IMG/VR virus record: IMGVR_UViG_3300021349_000004
Coordinates: 1-47,875 of that record
Length of the DNA: 47,875 nt
Strand: one strand, 5' to 3'
Source of the DNA: a virus
Shown here one piece after another: positions 6,447-13,472 of the stretch (positions are counted from its first letter, which is position 1; each line of letters starts with the position of its first letter). The position numbers and the translations under genes are program-made. The notes under the pieces are model-generated. The model searched no databases, was not told the origin of the DNA, and was given only the letters and a program-made list of their open reading frames with translations.

Positions 6447-7454
6447 ATGGCCAGACCCATAAAACAGACAATTGATTGGTTTCCACATTACTGCATCCAT
6501 AAAAGTACGATGTATGTACTTGAACAGCGGCATGGAAACGACGGTTATGCGTTCTGGTTTAAGTTATTGGAAATACTCGGATCAACAGATGGCCATTACA
6601 TAGATACGAATGATGAAATCGTCTGGGAGTTTCTACAGGCAAAAACCCGGTTATCAACCGTAGATTGCGAAGCGATACTAAATTTGCTCTGTAAAATGAA
6701 AGCAATTGACCCTGAATTATGGTCAAAGAGGGTCATTTGGTCTCCAAACTTCATTGAAAACATATCAGAAGCATATAAAAATCGGAAAAGACCGATACCA
6801 CAAAAACCAAGCCATTTTACGTTTCTACGGGTAGAAACCGAGTTTCTACCCGTAGAAACCCAGTTATCACCCGTAGATTACGACCAGCCTACGACCGAAA
6901 ACCGACAGAGTAGAGTAGAGAAGAGTAATAACCCCCCTACCCCCCTTTCCGAAAAAAGGGGGAGTGAGAGTGAAAAAATCTCAAGCAAAGAAAAGCAAAG
7001 CACAGACACAAGCACAAACCTTGAGCAATTGCCTGTTATCGAAAAACAACTCAAGCCAACGAGAGGAATGACAACAAAGCTTCAAATCCTGTTTGATCGT
7101 TTTTGGCTGGCCTATCCCAAACGCATTGCCAAAGCAGTTGCGGCAACAGCGTGGGTAAAGATTGCGCCAGACGACCAACTCGCAGCCGTCATTATCGCGG
7201 CGATTGATCAAGCGAAAAACGCGGATGCCTGGAAACTTGAGGGCGGCAGATTTATTCCAAATCCAGCAACCTGGCTGAATGGCCAATGCTGGCTTGATGA
7301 ACACCAAGTTTCAACATCCTCATTGCCAACCGCCGTAATGCCAAAACGCACATACGTCGATGCAACCGTGGACCTGTACGCAGACAGCAGACAAAACCGA
7401 ACGCCAGAGGGCCTTGTGCCAACTCCTTACTCCCAGTCACCGGCTGGGCCATAA
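6447..7454 (+). CDS. replication initiator / helicase loader, DUF4373 + lambda O-like
   Basis: 335 residues in three parts. Residues 1-115 (MARPIKQTIDWFPHYCIHKS ... GNDGYAFWFKLLEILG) match the DUF4373 (Lin1244/Lin1753-like) winged-helix N-terminus of phage replication proteins. Residues about 116-190 are a variable linker coded by origin-like iterons. Residues about 210-285 (FDRFWLAYPKRIAKAVAATA ... GRFIPNPATWLNGQCWLDE) are the C-terminal domain common to lambda O/P22 gp18-type initiators and DnaT-like loaders. It should bind the iterons and bring in the DnaB encoded just downstream. Its last 20 codons fall in a tandem-repeat region, so the C-terminus may have been altered. Confidence 0.8.
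   Translation: MARPIKQTIDWFPHYCIHKSTMYVLEQRHGNDGYAFWFKLLEILGSTDGHYIDTNDEIVWEFLQAKTRLSTVDCEAILNLLCKMKAIDPELWSKRVIWSPNFIENISEAYKNRKRPIPQKPSHFTFLRVETEFLPVETQLSPVDYDQPTTENRQSRVEKSNNPPTPLSEKRGSESEKISSKEKQSTDTSTNLEQLPVIEKQLKPTRGMTTKLQILFDRFWLAYPKRIAKAVAATAWVKIAPDDQLAAVIIAAIDQAKNADAWKLEGGRFIPNPATWLNGQCWLDEHQVSTSSLPTAVMPKRTYVDATVDLYADSRQNRTPEGLVPTPYSQSPAGP
6821..6880. repeat. 21-bp-spaced palindromic iterons, putative phage origin
   Basis: Two perfect palindromes, GTTTCTAC-GG-GTAGAAAC at 6821-6838 and GTTTCTAC-CC-GTAGAAAC at 6842-6859, plus a degenerate third copy from 6863 (GTTATCACCCGTAGAT). The starts are exactly 21 bp apart (6821, 6842, 6863), two helical turns, so all copies face the same side. 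They lie inside the initiator gene, as in lambdoid origins, and are followed by purine-rich sequence. Confidence 0.65.
6941..6962 (+). repeat. C5T3/A3G5 hairpin inside the initiator gene
   Basis: CCCCCTTT pairs with AAAGGGGG across the loop CCGAAA. It lies about 60 bp after the iterons within coding sequence, in a stretch of mono-base tracts. Could be part of the origin (strand opening or primer site) or a pause site. Confidence 0.5.
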
Positions 7455-7620
7455 GTACGGCACCGCACCTCAGAAACCGAACGCCAGAGGGCCTTAGTGC
7501 CAATAACTCCGTACGCCCAGCCATGAGCTGGCTAAATACGGCGGCGGCACCGCACCTCAGAAACCGAACGCCAGAGAACATTGCTCCAAACTTCCAGCCA
7601 GTACGCTGGGCCATGCGGAA
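7394..7620. repeat. 2.7 imperfect tandem repeats of 80-87 bp
   Basis: Copies start at 7394, 7474 and 7561 with the shared beginning AAACCGAACGCCAGAG. Copies 1 and 2 share the end CGGCACCGCACCTCAG. Each copy holds a small hairpin with the same stem but a different loop (CCCAG/CTGGG in copy 1, CCAGC/GCTGG in copies 2 and 3). The array covers the last codons of the initiator gene and the gap before dnaB. No transposase or known repeat family is recognised. Confidence 0.65.
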
Positions 7621-7719
7621 CTCTACCTGGAAAAACCGGCAGAAATTCGAGACATTGGAAGAAAGTTCGCATTGCGACAAAGCTTTCCACACCCACCGAT
7701 ATGCCACAAGAGGGGAATC

Positions 7720-9087
7720 ATGAAGCGAAACACAACAAAACCACAGGCAGAATTTGAAAAGCCATTCGGGCTTGAGACTTTGCCAAACGCGACAATCGCA
7801 GAGGAAAGCCTGCTCTCAGCATGTTTTCAAAGCATCGAAGACACACTGACCGCAACGGATTTTATCTCCGAAGACGATTTTTATCTCGAAAAACACAGGC
7901 GGATATTTACCGCGATGAAAAAAGTTGCAACAAGCCATAATGCCAGGAAAACAGGGATGCTCGATTACGCTGAGCTTATCTCCGCCATGACAGGCACAAA
8001 TATCGACAATCCAGCGTTGTATCTGGCCGGGCTTGTCGCTGATGTGCCATTGGCCGTAAATATCGAACATACAGCAGGGATTATCAAGCAAAAGGCAATT
8101 TTGAGACAGACAATCGGGATTGCTTACGCCGGAGTTCGAGAGTGCATGTCCTGCAATGGGGATGCCCCCGCAGTTATCGACAGGCTACAGCAAAACATCC
8201 TGAGTGTCGGATCAATCGAGACATCTGGAAACGATGCCGTTCATGTCGGGAGCCTCTTTGAATCTGCAATTGACAGATATGAGGCTGCATCATTGACCAC
8301 CGGGATAACCGGGGTTACGTCTGGATACCCGGATATCGATCACATAACGTCCGGATTTCAACCTGGGGATATGGTCATTCTGGCGGCACGGCCTGGGATG
8401 GGGAAAACAGCACTTGCATTAAACATTGCCCAAAACGCGGCGGAATCCGGGACCCCCGTCTCGTTCTTTTCGCTGGAAATGGGGAAAAACCAACTCATGA
8501 CCCGTTTGATCGCAGGTGAGACTGGTATTAACTCGCGCCGGCTTGAATCAGGCAGGTTATCCACTGGTGATTGGGATACGCTAACCGGGATAAACCAGTC
8601 AATCAGCAGTCTGCCGCTTTACATCGACGATACCGCAGACCTACATTTCAGCGGATTCAGACGGAAACTCCGGATAGCTTTTAAAAAACAGGGGGTTAGG
8701 TTCGCTGTTATTGACTATATCGGCCTGATGAAAGGCGAAATGTCTTATGGCAACCGCGTTGAGGAAGTATCAAGTGTCTCCAGGGCGATAAAAATGACAG
8801 CTAAGGAGCTTAATATCCCGATTTTGGTTTTGTCACAACTAAACCGCAACCTCGAAGCCCGATTCGATAAACACCCAATGCTGTCGGACTTGCGGGAATC
8901 AGGGGCGCTGGAACAGGACGCAGATGTAGTGATGCTACTGTACCGGGAAGAAATGTACAAAAAAACAGACGAAACCAGAGGCACAGCAGAGCTTGAAATC
9001 GCCAAACACAGAAACGGCGCTTGCGGTATTGCAAGGCTGGCCTTTGATGCCACAGTAACTACGTTCAAAAACCTGTATAGGGGATAA
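7720..9087 (+). CDS. dnaB: replicative DNA helicase DnaB
   Basis: 455 residues. N-terminal DnaB domain (LPNATIAEESLLSACFQSIE), linker helix, then the RecA-fold with Walker A ARPGMGKT at residues 223-230, SFFSLEMGKNQLMTRLIAGE (H1a), Walker B FAVIDYIGLM, and LSQLNRNLEARFDKHPMLSD/LRESGALEQDADVVMLLYRE (H3, H4). Unwinds DNA at the phage fork as a hexamer. Start at 7720 because AGAGGGGAATC precedes the ATG; the longer frame from 7672 runs into repeat sequence. The initiator upstream probably loads it, and SSB follows. Confidence 0.96.
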   Translation: MKRNTTKPQAEFEKPFGLETLPNATIAEESLLSACFQSIEDTLTATDFISEDDFYLEKHRRIFTAMKKVATSHNARKTGMLDYAELISAMTGTNIDNPALYLAGLVADVPLAVNIEHTAGIIKQKAILRQTIGIAYAGVRECMSCNGDAPAVIDRLQQNILSVGSIETSGNDAVHVGSLFESAIDRYEAASLTTGITGVTSGYPDIDHITSGFQPGDMVILAARPGMGKTALALNIAQNAAESGTPVSFFSLEMGKNQLMTRLIAGETGINSRRLESGRLSTGDWDTLTGINQSISSLPLYIDDTADLHFSGFRRKLRIAFKKQGVRFAVIDYIGLMKGEMSYGNRVEEVSSVSRAIKMTAKELNIPILVLSQLNRNLEARFDKHPMLSDLRESGALEQDADVVMLLYREEMYKKTDETRGTAELEIAKHRNGACGIARLAFDATVTTFKNLYRG

Positions 9088-9096
9088 AAAAACACA

Positions 9097-9525
9097 ATGG
9101 CGAATGACCTCAACAAAGCATTTTTGATCTGCCGACTCGGGAGAGACCCCGAGACCAAAACCCTGCCAAACGGCGATACAGTCTGCTCTTTCTCGGTCGC
9201 AACAGGCGAATCGTGGAAAGATAAATCCGGCAACAAACAGGAGCGGACTACCTGGCACAACATTGTAATTTATCGAAAACTCGCTGAAATAGCAGGCAAA
9301 TATTTGAAAAAAGGCTCACGAATTCATCTTGAGGGTAAAATCCAAAACCGTGAATACGAGAAAGACGGACAAAAGCGATATATCTCAGAGATTATCTGCT
9401 CTGACTTCCAGATGCTCGACAGCAAAAGCGACGGACCTGGGTCTGGGAACGGCGGCAGCAATGGCGGCGGGAACGACGGCAATGCTTACAGACCACCGGC
9501 TCTCGAAGATGACATCCCGTTTTGA
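9097..9525 (+). CDS. ssb: single-stranded DNA-binding protein SSB
   Basis: 142 residues. OB-fold N-terminus (NKAFLICRLGRDPETKTLPN, then TTWHNIVIYRKLAEIAGKYL), glycine-rich linker, and acidic tip DDIPF that docks repair and replication partners. Nine bases after dnaB; its end overlaps the longer frame of the RusA gene. Coats ssDNA during phage replication. Confidence 0.96.
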   Translation: MANDLNKAFLICRLGRDPETKTLPNGDTVCSFSVATGESWKDKSGNKQERTTWHNIVIYRKLAEIAGKYLKKGSRIHLEGKIQNREYEKDGQKRYISEIICSDFQMLDSKSDGPGSGNGGSNGGGNDGNAYRPPALEDDIPF

Positions 9526-9542
9526 TCAAAGGAAAAACACAG

Positions 9543-10004
9543 ATGAACCTTGAATCAAACACAATCTCCCTGATGATCCCCGGACAGCCGGTCGCCAAGA
9601 ACCGCCCCCGGTTCACCAGGGTCGGTAAAGGCGTTCGGGCCTATAGCGACCAGGGCGATGAAGAACAGTTATGGGTGATGGTTGCACGACAACAGCTCAA
9701 AGAACTCGCTGTACGTCATTTCAGTGACGCTGTTGCCTTGAATGTTGTGTTCTGGATGAAGCGTCCCGCCAGCCATTTCGGAACCGGCAAGAATACCGGT
9801 GTCCTCAAGGCATCTGCTCCGTCCGCCCCTGTAATACGTCCCGACACAGACAACTTTTTGAAGCATGTCATGGACTGTCTGAATCATTGCTCAGTGTGGC
9901 AAGACGATTCTTTCGTTGTCGGTATCGACGCCCGAAAACGTTATGCACTGCCCGGCACTGAGCCACGGACAGAATTGGTGTTGCGTGAGGTGATTGATGT
10001 CTGA
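9543..10004 (+). CDS. rusA: RusA-family Holliday junction resolvase
   Basis: 153 residues from MNLESNTISLMIPGQPVAKN. Pattern PGQPVAKNRPRFT near the start and RPDTDNFLKHVMDCLN with two Asp at residues 101 and 103, then WQDDSFVVGI, as in RusA, whose acidic residues bind the metal for junction cleavage. RBS AAAGGAAAA before the ATG at 9543; the frame opens earlier at 9522. Resolves recombination intermediates or branched replication products before packaging. Confidence 0.92.
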   Translation: MNLESNTISLMIPGQPVAKNRPRFTRVGKGVRAYSDQGDEEQLWVMVARQQLKELAVRHFSDAVALNVVFWMKRPASHFGTGKNTGVLKASAPSAPVIRPDTDNFLKHVMDCLNHCSVWQDDSFVVGIDARKRYALPGTEPRTELVLREVIDV

Positions 10005-10161
10005 ACCCACGAGTCAAATAATCGAAATGGACGGTGAACACATGGTCGTGAATGAATCCATTGTCCGGAATATCCTGCTTGCCTGGGGTGAATACTGGCA
10101 AATCAAAGACAGCAAGAAGGGGAAATCAATATGGGCTTGTTTATACGTCGATGGTGTTTGA
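9997..10161 (+). CDS. hypothetical small protein (54 aa)
   Basis: Starts at the ATG overlapping the rusA end by 8 bases, preceded by GAGGTGATTG as ribosome binding site. MSEPTSQIIEMDGEHMVVNE, then WGEYWQIKDSKKGKSIWACL. It looks like a soluble acidic protein with several Trp. First of a chain of four very short overlapping ORFs. Function unknown. Confidence 0.6.
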   Translation: MSEPTSQIIEMDGEHMVVNESIVRNILLAWGEYWQIKDSKKGKSIWACLYVDGV

Positions 10162-10286
10162 CCCTGAAATTTTGGTTCCAAGGCGATACCTTGGAGGACG
10201 CCTGGGAGTGTGCAATTCTTACGATGTCGGGTTTTCGTCGGGTCATACTCAGTAAAAAATTGAAACGGAAAGGATGGCGTAAATGA
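10131..10286 (+). CDS. hypothetical small protein (51 aa)
   Basis: ATG preceded by AAGGGGAAATCA. MGLFIRRWCLTLKFWFQGDT, then LEDAWECAILTMSGFRRVIL and a basic tail KKLKRKGWRK. Overlaps the previous ORF by 31 bases in another frame; its stop overlaps the next start (ATGA). A DUF-type phage protein resembling short membrane-edge proteins; no function assigned. Confidence 0.5.
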   Translation: MGLFIRRWCLTLKFWFQGDTLEDAWECAILTMSGFRRVILSKKLKRKGWRK

Positions 10287-10441
10287 ACAACATCAAATCA
10301 TTCAAAGAAATCGAATACGATAACTGGCTGGCAAAAGCCAAACACTGCCCGTTGAAACTGACAGTCTTCAAATGCCTGCTCCATGGCATAGATCATTGCT
10401 CGATGGAATTATGCCCGCTGCATTACTGGTTATCGCAATGA
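10283..10441 (+). CDS. hypothetical small protein (52 aa)
   Basis: Begins on ATGA shared with the upstream stop and ends on ATGA shared with the next start. MNNIKSFKEIEYDNWLAKAK, then a Cys/His-containing C-terminus (CPLKLTVFKCLLHGIDHC). The Cys and His residues might bind metal, but this is speculative. Confidence 0.45.
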   Translation: MNNIKSFKEIEYDNWLAKAKHCPLKLTVFKCLLHGIDHCSMELCPLHYWLSQ

Positions 10442-10692
10442 AAAACCACCACAAAGCACTCAAGTCGTCCATAATCGTTCTGGCTGCATTTTTTCTTTTC
10501 ATTGCCCCCGTACATGATGCAACGATCCAAACGCCGCCCGTAGAGATTTACACTGCGATTGACGGGTATATTGACGCTGAGGCAATCAGCATAGATTATG
10601 AAACCACGATTTGTAGTGAATTTTTATGTTGTTCACTCGACAAATTATTGTCCATCAGATCGGACGATATCACAATGGCGGTACAAAATTAA
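10438..10692 (+). CDS. hypothetical exported or membrane-anchored small protein
   Basis: 84 residues from the ATGA overlap. Basic start MKNHHKALK followed by a hydrophobic run SSIIVLAAFFLFIAPVHDA looks like a signal peptide or membrane anchor; the remainder is acidic with three Cys (TTICSEFLCCSLDKLL). Position before late genes would fit a membrane or lysis accessory, but there is no proof. Confidence 0.5.
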   Translation: MKNHHKALKSSIIVLAAFFLFIAPVHDATIQTPPVEIYTAIDGYIDAEAISIDYETTICSEFLCCSLDKLLSIRSDDITMAVQN

Positions 10693-10705
10693 TGGGAGTT
10701 TGTGT

Positions 10706-11077
10706 ATGCAATGCCCTTTTTGCTTCAACACCGAGTCAAGCATCATCCACACACAAAAATATCAATCAACAATCAGACGGGTCCGGGCATGTCAGCAATG
10801 CGGGATGGCTTGGCGAACGTATGAAGAGGCTCCCATCTGCCGTGATTGTGGGCACCGGGATTCTGACGTCACGAACACAGAGAAATTCCAGGAAACAATC
10901 AAGCGCACCCGTCGCTGCCCAGCCTGCCCGTTGGTATGGAAAACGTATGAAATAGTTTATGACGATCACAGTGTGGTTGATTTCAAGCCATACATCATTG
11001 ACGAAGAGGTTTTTAAACGCAGTAGAAAGCCGGAATATGCCACGCGGATCGAAACACAACTGGGATTATTTGTATGA
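10706..11077 (+). CDS. protein with two NrdR-like zinc ribbons
   Basis: 123 residues from MQCPFCFNTESSIIHTQKYQ. The first ribbon is CPFC ... RRVRACQQCGMAWRTYEE, the pattern of the NrdR N-terminal zinc ribbon (C-P-F-C ... R-R-R-x-C-x-x-C-x-x-R-x-x-T-[YF]-E). A second one follows (CRDCG ... KRTRRCPACPLVWKTYE). The ATP-cone of NrdR is missing. Likely a DNA-binding regulator made by duplication of a single ribbon. GGGAG precedes the ATG at 10706; the frame extends upstream without support. Overlaps the next gene by 41 bases. Confidence 0.65.
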   Translation: MQCPFCFNTESSIIHTQKYQSTIRRVRACQQCGMAWRTYEEAPICRDCGHRDSDVTNTEKFQETIKRTRRCPACPLVWKTYEIVYDDHSVVDFKPYIIDEEVFKRSRKPEYATRIETQLGLFV

Positions 11078-11837
11078 CGTATATCAAAAATTACTCGAAG
11101 AAAAACCAGGTACGTCCAGTTCCGAATTTGCGCGTCAAAACGGTTTACCTTCATCAGAGGCGTGCAGGGTTGCATTTCATCGTATCGCAAAAAAACGGGC
11201 ATCTCGTACATTCCGTACAGATGCCTCTCGTACAAAAATTTGTACGACGCAAGGAACCACAGATATTTTTGCAGAAGTCTCTCCAACAGAAACCAGTGAA
11301 ATCGTTCAGCAAGTTTGCTCCGCCCGTGTGGTTGCCGTACATGCGAAAGTGCTTACAAACCTTGTTGCTGCTATGGATCGACTCGATATCATTCAGGGTT
11401 GTGAAAAAAATATCATGCCTGAGACCATGCGAGACGTCAAAGACGCCTATCAATCTGTCAACGAACTACTTCGCGCCCTTCGGGAGATCATGCCGTTCAT
11501 CCTTGAACTCAAGGACAGAACGGGGCTGGAGGACATTATTTCGCGTCTTCAGGGCAGAGAATACGATGTCACCCAGGCAGCGCTTGAAATCTCAAAAATG
11601 GGAGCGAACCTGCCCGAAGCTTTGAAAATTATGTTGTCAAAAACACCGCCTGTCATGATCGCCAACAATTTTGAAATGACCAATTTAGCCGAGCTGGATC
11701 AGCGGGCGCTCGAAGCCTTGAAGCAGGTCCAGTGGCAGTATGAGTGTTTCCTGCCGAAGCGCAGGGATGAAGTGATTGAACTTAAAAAAGAGCTGAAGAG
11801 CGCAGAATCGTTTGCGCCAGACAACGAAGACAAATAA
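11037..11837 (+). CDS. putative small terminase subunit / HTH protein
   Basis: 266 residues from MPRGSKHNWDYLYDVYQKLL. The N-terminus EFARQNGLPSSEACRVAFHR looks like a helix-turn-helix of the type in small terminases and other phage DNA-binding proteins; the rest is strongly helical with coiled-coil stretches (VNELLRALREIMPFILELKD and a charged C-terminus). It lies upstream of the large terminase, though 2.3 kb separate them, and no other candidate small subunit is seen. The call rests on the HTH plus helical oligomerisation layout and position. Confidence 0.45.
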   Translation: MPRGSKHNWDYLYDVYQKLLEEKPGTSSSEFARQNGLPSSEACRVAFHRIAKKRASRTFRTDASRTKICTTQGTTDIFAEVSPTETSEIVQQVCSARVVAVHAKVLTNLVAAMDRLDIIQGCEKNIMPETMRDVKDAYQSVNELLRALREIMPFILELKDRTGLEDIISRLQGREYDVTQAALEISKMGANLPEALKIMLSKTPPVMIANNFEMTNLAELDQRALEALKQVQWQYECFLPKRRDEVIELKKELKSAESFAPDNEDK

Positions 11838-11851
11838 GTGAAAGGAAAGTA

Positions 11852-12268
11852 ATGCAGAACTTACTAACGGATATGGTAGAAAAGATATCAGAGATAGAAA
11901 AACATGGTATTTATATTGAGGAAATACAGTTTGAAGACCGCTATAATTTTGACGATGAAAAACGTGTTTCTTTAACAGGTAACCCAAGACCAGCAGGTGA
12001 ATACTATATCGCACATTTAACTGTGATGGTATCCACTGCACCACAAAAAACAATATCGACTATTGATGATGTTTTTAACGCAGCCAAAGCAGCGATTAAA
12101 CAAATGCCCAGACTGCCCATGAACGAGACCAAAACAGTCATCGCCACGACTGATATCGGGACAATTGTCCGGAGAGACCCTGGACACAACAAGGCAACCA
12201 AAAGCGAATACATGGAAGAATATTGCCCAAAGAAATCCGTCAAAAAAGCAGTGAACAATGCCAAATAA
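11852..12268 (+). CDS. hypothetical protein (138 aa)
   Basis: RBS GAAAGGAAAGTA upstream of the ATG. Mixed alpha/beta look, with a basic C-terminus (CPKKSVKKAVNNAK). Between the putative small terminase and HU genes. No family recognised. Confidence 0.6.
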   Translation: MQNLLTDMVEKISEIEKHGIYIEEIQFEDRYNFDDEKRVSLTGNPRPAGEYYIAHLTVMVSTAPQKTISTIDDVFNAAKAAIKQMPRLPMNETKTVIATTDIGTIVRRDPGHNKATKSEYMEEYCPKKSVKKAVNNAK

Positions 12269-12298
12269 TGGCGACAACCCAACAGAAAGGAAAATGTT

Positions 12299-12553
12299 AT
12301 GACCAAAAACGAGTTGATCTCAGCAGTATCAGAAAAGACAAAGGTTACCAAATCGGTAGTATCAGACGTACTGGAGGCCGTAATAGCGGCTCTTGTCGAA
12401 TCGGATAAAACCACGATCAAGGGATTTGGCACATTCCAATGGAAGACCCGGCCAGCAAGGAAAGGCGTGAACCCTGCCACCGGCGAAAAGATTGACATCC
12501 CAGAGTCAACGACGTTGCGCTACAAACCATCGTCCGGCATGAAAGGGCTGTGA
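12299..12553 (+). CDS. HU/IHF-family DNA-bending protein
   Basis: 84 residues: MTKNELISAVSEKTKVTKSV, then TTIKGFGTFQWKTRPARKGV and NPATGEKIDIPESTTLRYKP. This is the HU/IHF fold with its DNA-embracing arm R-x-G-x-N-P-x-T-G-x-x-[IL]-x-I-P. It bends DNA in replication initiation, packaging or recombination. GAAAGGAAAATGTT upstream of the ATG. Its stop overlaps the next start (TGATG). Confidence 0.95.
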   Translation: MTKNELISAVSEKTKVTKSVVSDVLEAVIAALVESDKTTIKGFGTFQWKTRPARKGVNPATGEKIDIPESTTLRYKPSSGMKGL

Positions 12554-12759
12554 TGGACGAAAATTTGTATATTATTTCTAAGGCCGCAGGTATTTGTTAT
12601 ACGACAAATAGGGCATATATCTTTGATAAAATCAGGGATTTACGGATCGGACATGAACGGTACACGAAGATTAGGCAGTTGAACGCCATGCAATTCTCTG
12701 TGCTGTATAATCGGAATATAACCGGGGAAAAGTTCGATCAGATGGTGGATGAACTTTAG
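12553..12759 (+). CDS. hypothetical small protein (68 aa)
   Basis: ATG overlaps the HU stop codon. MDENLYIISKAAGICYTTNR, then MQFSVLYNRNITGEKFDQMV. An in-frame GTG lies one codon earlier. No domain recognised; likely coupled to HU. Confidence 0.55.
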   Translation: MDENLYIISKAAGICYTTNRAYIFDKIRDLRIGHERYTKIRQLNAMQFSVLYNRNITGEKFDQMVDEL

Positions 12760-12775
12760 AAAGGAGGTGATTTTA

Positions 12776-12835
12776 ATGGCCAAGAAAGCAAAACCTGCAA
12801 AGCCGAAGGGTAAGCCCAAACCAACCAGCAAATGA
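12776..12835 (+). CDS. 19-residue Lys/Pro-rich micro-protein
   Basis: MAKKAKPAKPKGKPKPTSK, preceded by AAAGGAGGTGATTTTA, the best Shine-Dalgarno match in the window, matching the anti-SD core over at least 8 bases. Seven of 19 residues are Lys and five Pro, like histone H1-type tails. A 9-bp hairpin follows. It could be a DNA-compacting peptide or a leader for the dUTPase gene; both are inference. Confidence 0.5.
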   Translation: MAKKAKPAKPKGKPKPTSK

Positions 12836-12845
12836 AATAAAGCAG

Positions 12846-12871
12846 CCATGAGCCATCTGACCGGCTCATGG
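12846..12871 (+). terminator. 9-bp stem hairpin between micro-ORF and dut
   Basis: CCATGAGCC / GGCTCATGG with the 8-base loop ATCTGACC. No T-run follows, so it is not a standard rho-independent terminator; it may be an mRNA stabiliser, processing site or attenuator. Confidence 0.4.
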
Positions 12872-12903
12872 TATGCCAAAACAAATCGAGAAAGGAAGCT
12901 ATA

Positions 12904-13368
12904 ATGTCCACAATTGACATGGTTGAAGGTTATGAATCAATTCCGATAAGGGTTAAACTTCTGCATCAGAATTCAAAAATGCCTGACCGTAAATATCCTG
13001 GTGATGCGGCATTTGATTTATACGCAGTTGATCAATATATATTGAATCAGCACACGGTAACGCTGGTGAAAACTGGCATAGCTATTGAGCTGCCATTCGG
13101 ATACGAGGCTCAGGTGCGGGCACGCTCCGGGCTGGCTGTCCGGCATGGTGTATTTTGTGTTAATGGGATAGGGACAATAGATTCAGGCTACCGTGGAGAA
13201 ATAGGTGTTATTCTCAGCCTGGCGATCCCAGGGCCATATATCATCGCTCGCGGTGACGCCATTGCACAATTGGTAATCCAGAAATTGACAGATGTCCGAC
13301 TGATTGAGGCAAAAACTTTAACTGAAACAACTCGTGGAAACAATGGTTACGGTAGTACGGGCAAATGA
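12904..13368 (+). CDS. dut: dUTPase (deoxyuridine triphosphatase)
   Basis: 154 residues from MSTIDMVEGYESIPIRVKLL. All five trimeric dUTPase motifs are present: GDAAFDLYA, ARSGLAV, NGIGTIDSGYRGEIGVIL with the catalytic Asp, GDAIAQLVI, and the C-terminal RGNNGYGSTGK arm. Hydrolyses dUTP to dUMP and pyrophosphate, keeping uracil out of phage DNA and feeding dTMP synthesis. AGAAAGGAAGC supports the start at 12904. The 35-aa ORF that follows overlaps its stop. Confidence 0.95.
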   Translation: MSTIDMVEGYESIPIRVKLLHQNSKMPDRKYPGDAAFDLYAVDQYILNQHTVTLVKTGIAIELPFGYEAQVRARSGLAVRHGVFCVNGIGTIDSGYRGEIGVILSLAIPGPYIIARGDAIAQLVIQKLTDVRLIEAKTLTETTRGNNGYGSTGK

Positions 13369-13472
13369 ACAACCAGCCCAGTGAATCCGGAGGCATCATA
13401 TCCGACTCAGGGCCGTGGGTTTTTCCTTTGTCCCCATGTTGCGAATGTTACCCCGTGTTCGTGGCCCGCTGA
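13365..13472 (+). CDS. possible 35-residue protein overlapping dut and terminator
   Basis: Starts on ATGA shared with the dut stop: MNNQPSESGGIISDSGPWVF, then a Cys-rich end PLSPCCECYPVFVAR. Its TGA lies inside the terminator stem. Coupling to dut makes translation plausible, but coding character is weak. Confidence 0.3.
   Translation: MNNQPSESGGIISDSGPWVFPLSPCCECYPVFVAR

Noticed and set aside
6821-6880. CRISPR array
   Set aside because: The 18-bp palindromes are spaced by only 3 bases and number three; they lie in coding sequence, so iterons fit better.
7252-7707. 151-codon minus-strand ORF with internal repeats (SGVRFLRCGA)
   Set aside because: Its repetitive protein is just the translation of the tandem DNA repeats and the antisense of the initiator end; no ribosome binding site or neighbour on that strand.
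10372-10437. upstream start of the 84-aa exported protein
   Set aside because: The ATG at 10438 sits in an ATGA overlap with the previous gene and gives a clean signal-like N-terminus; the upstream 22 codons belong to the previous frame.
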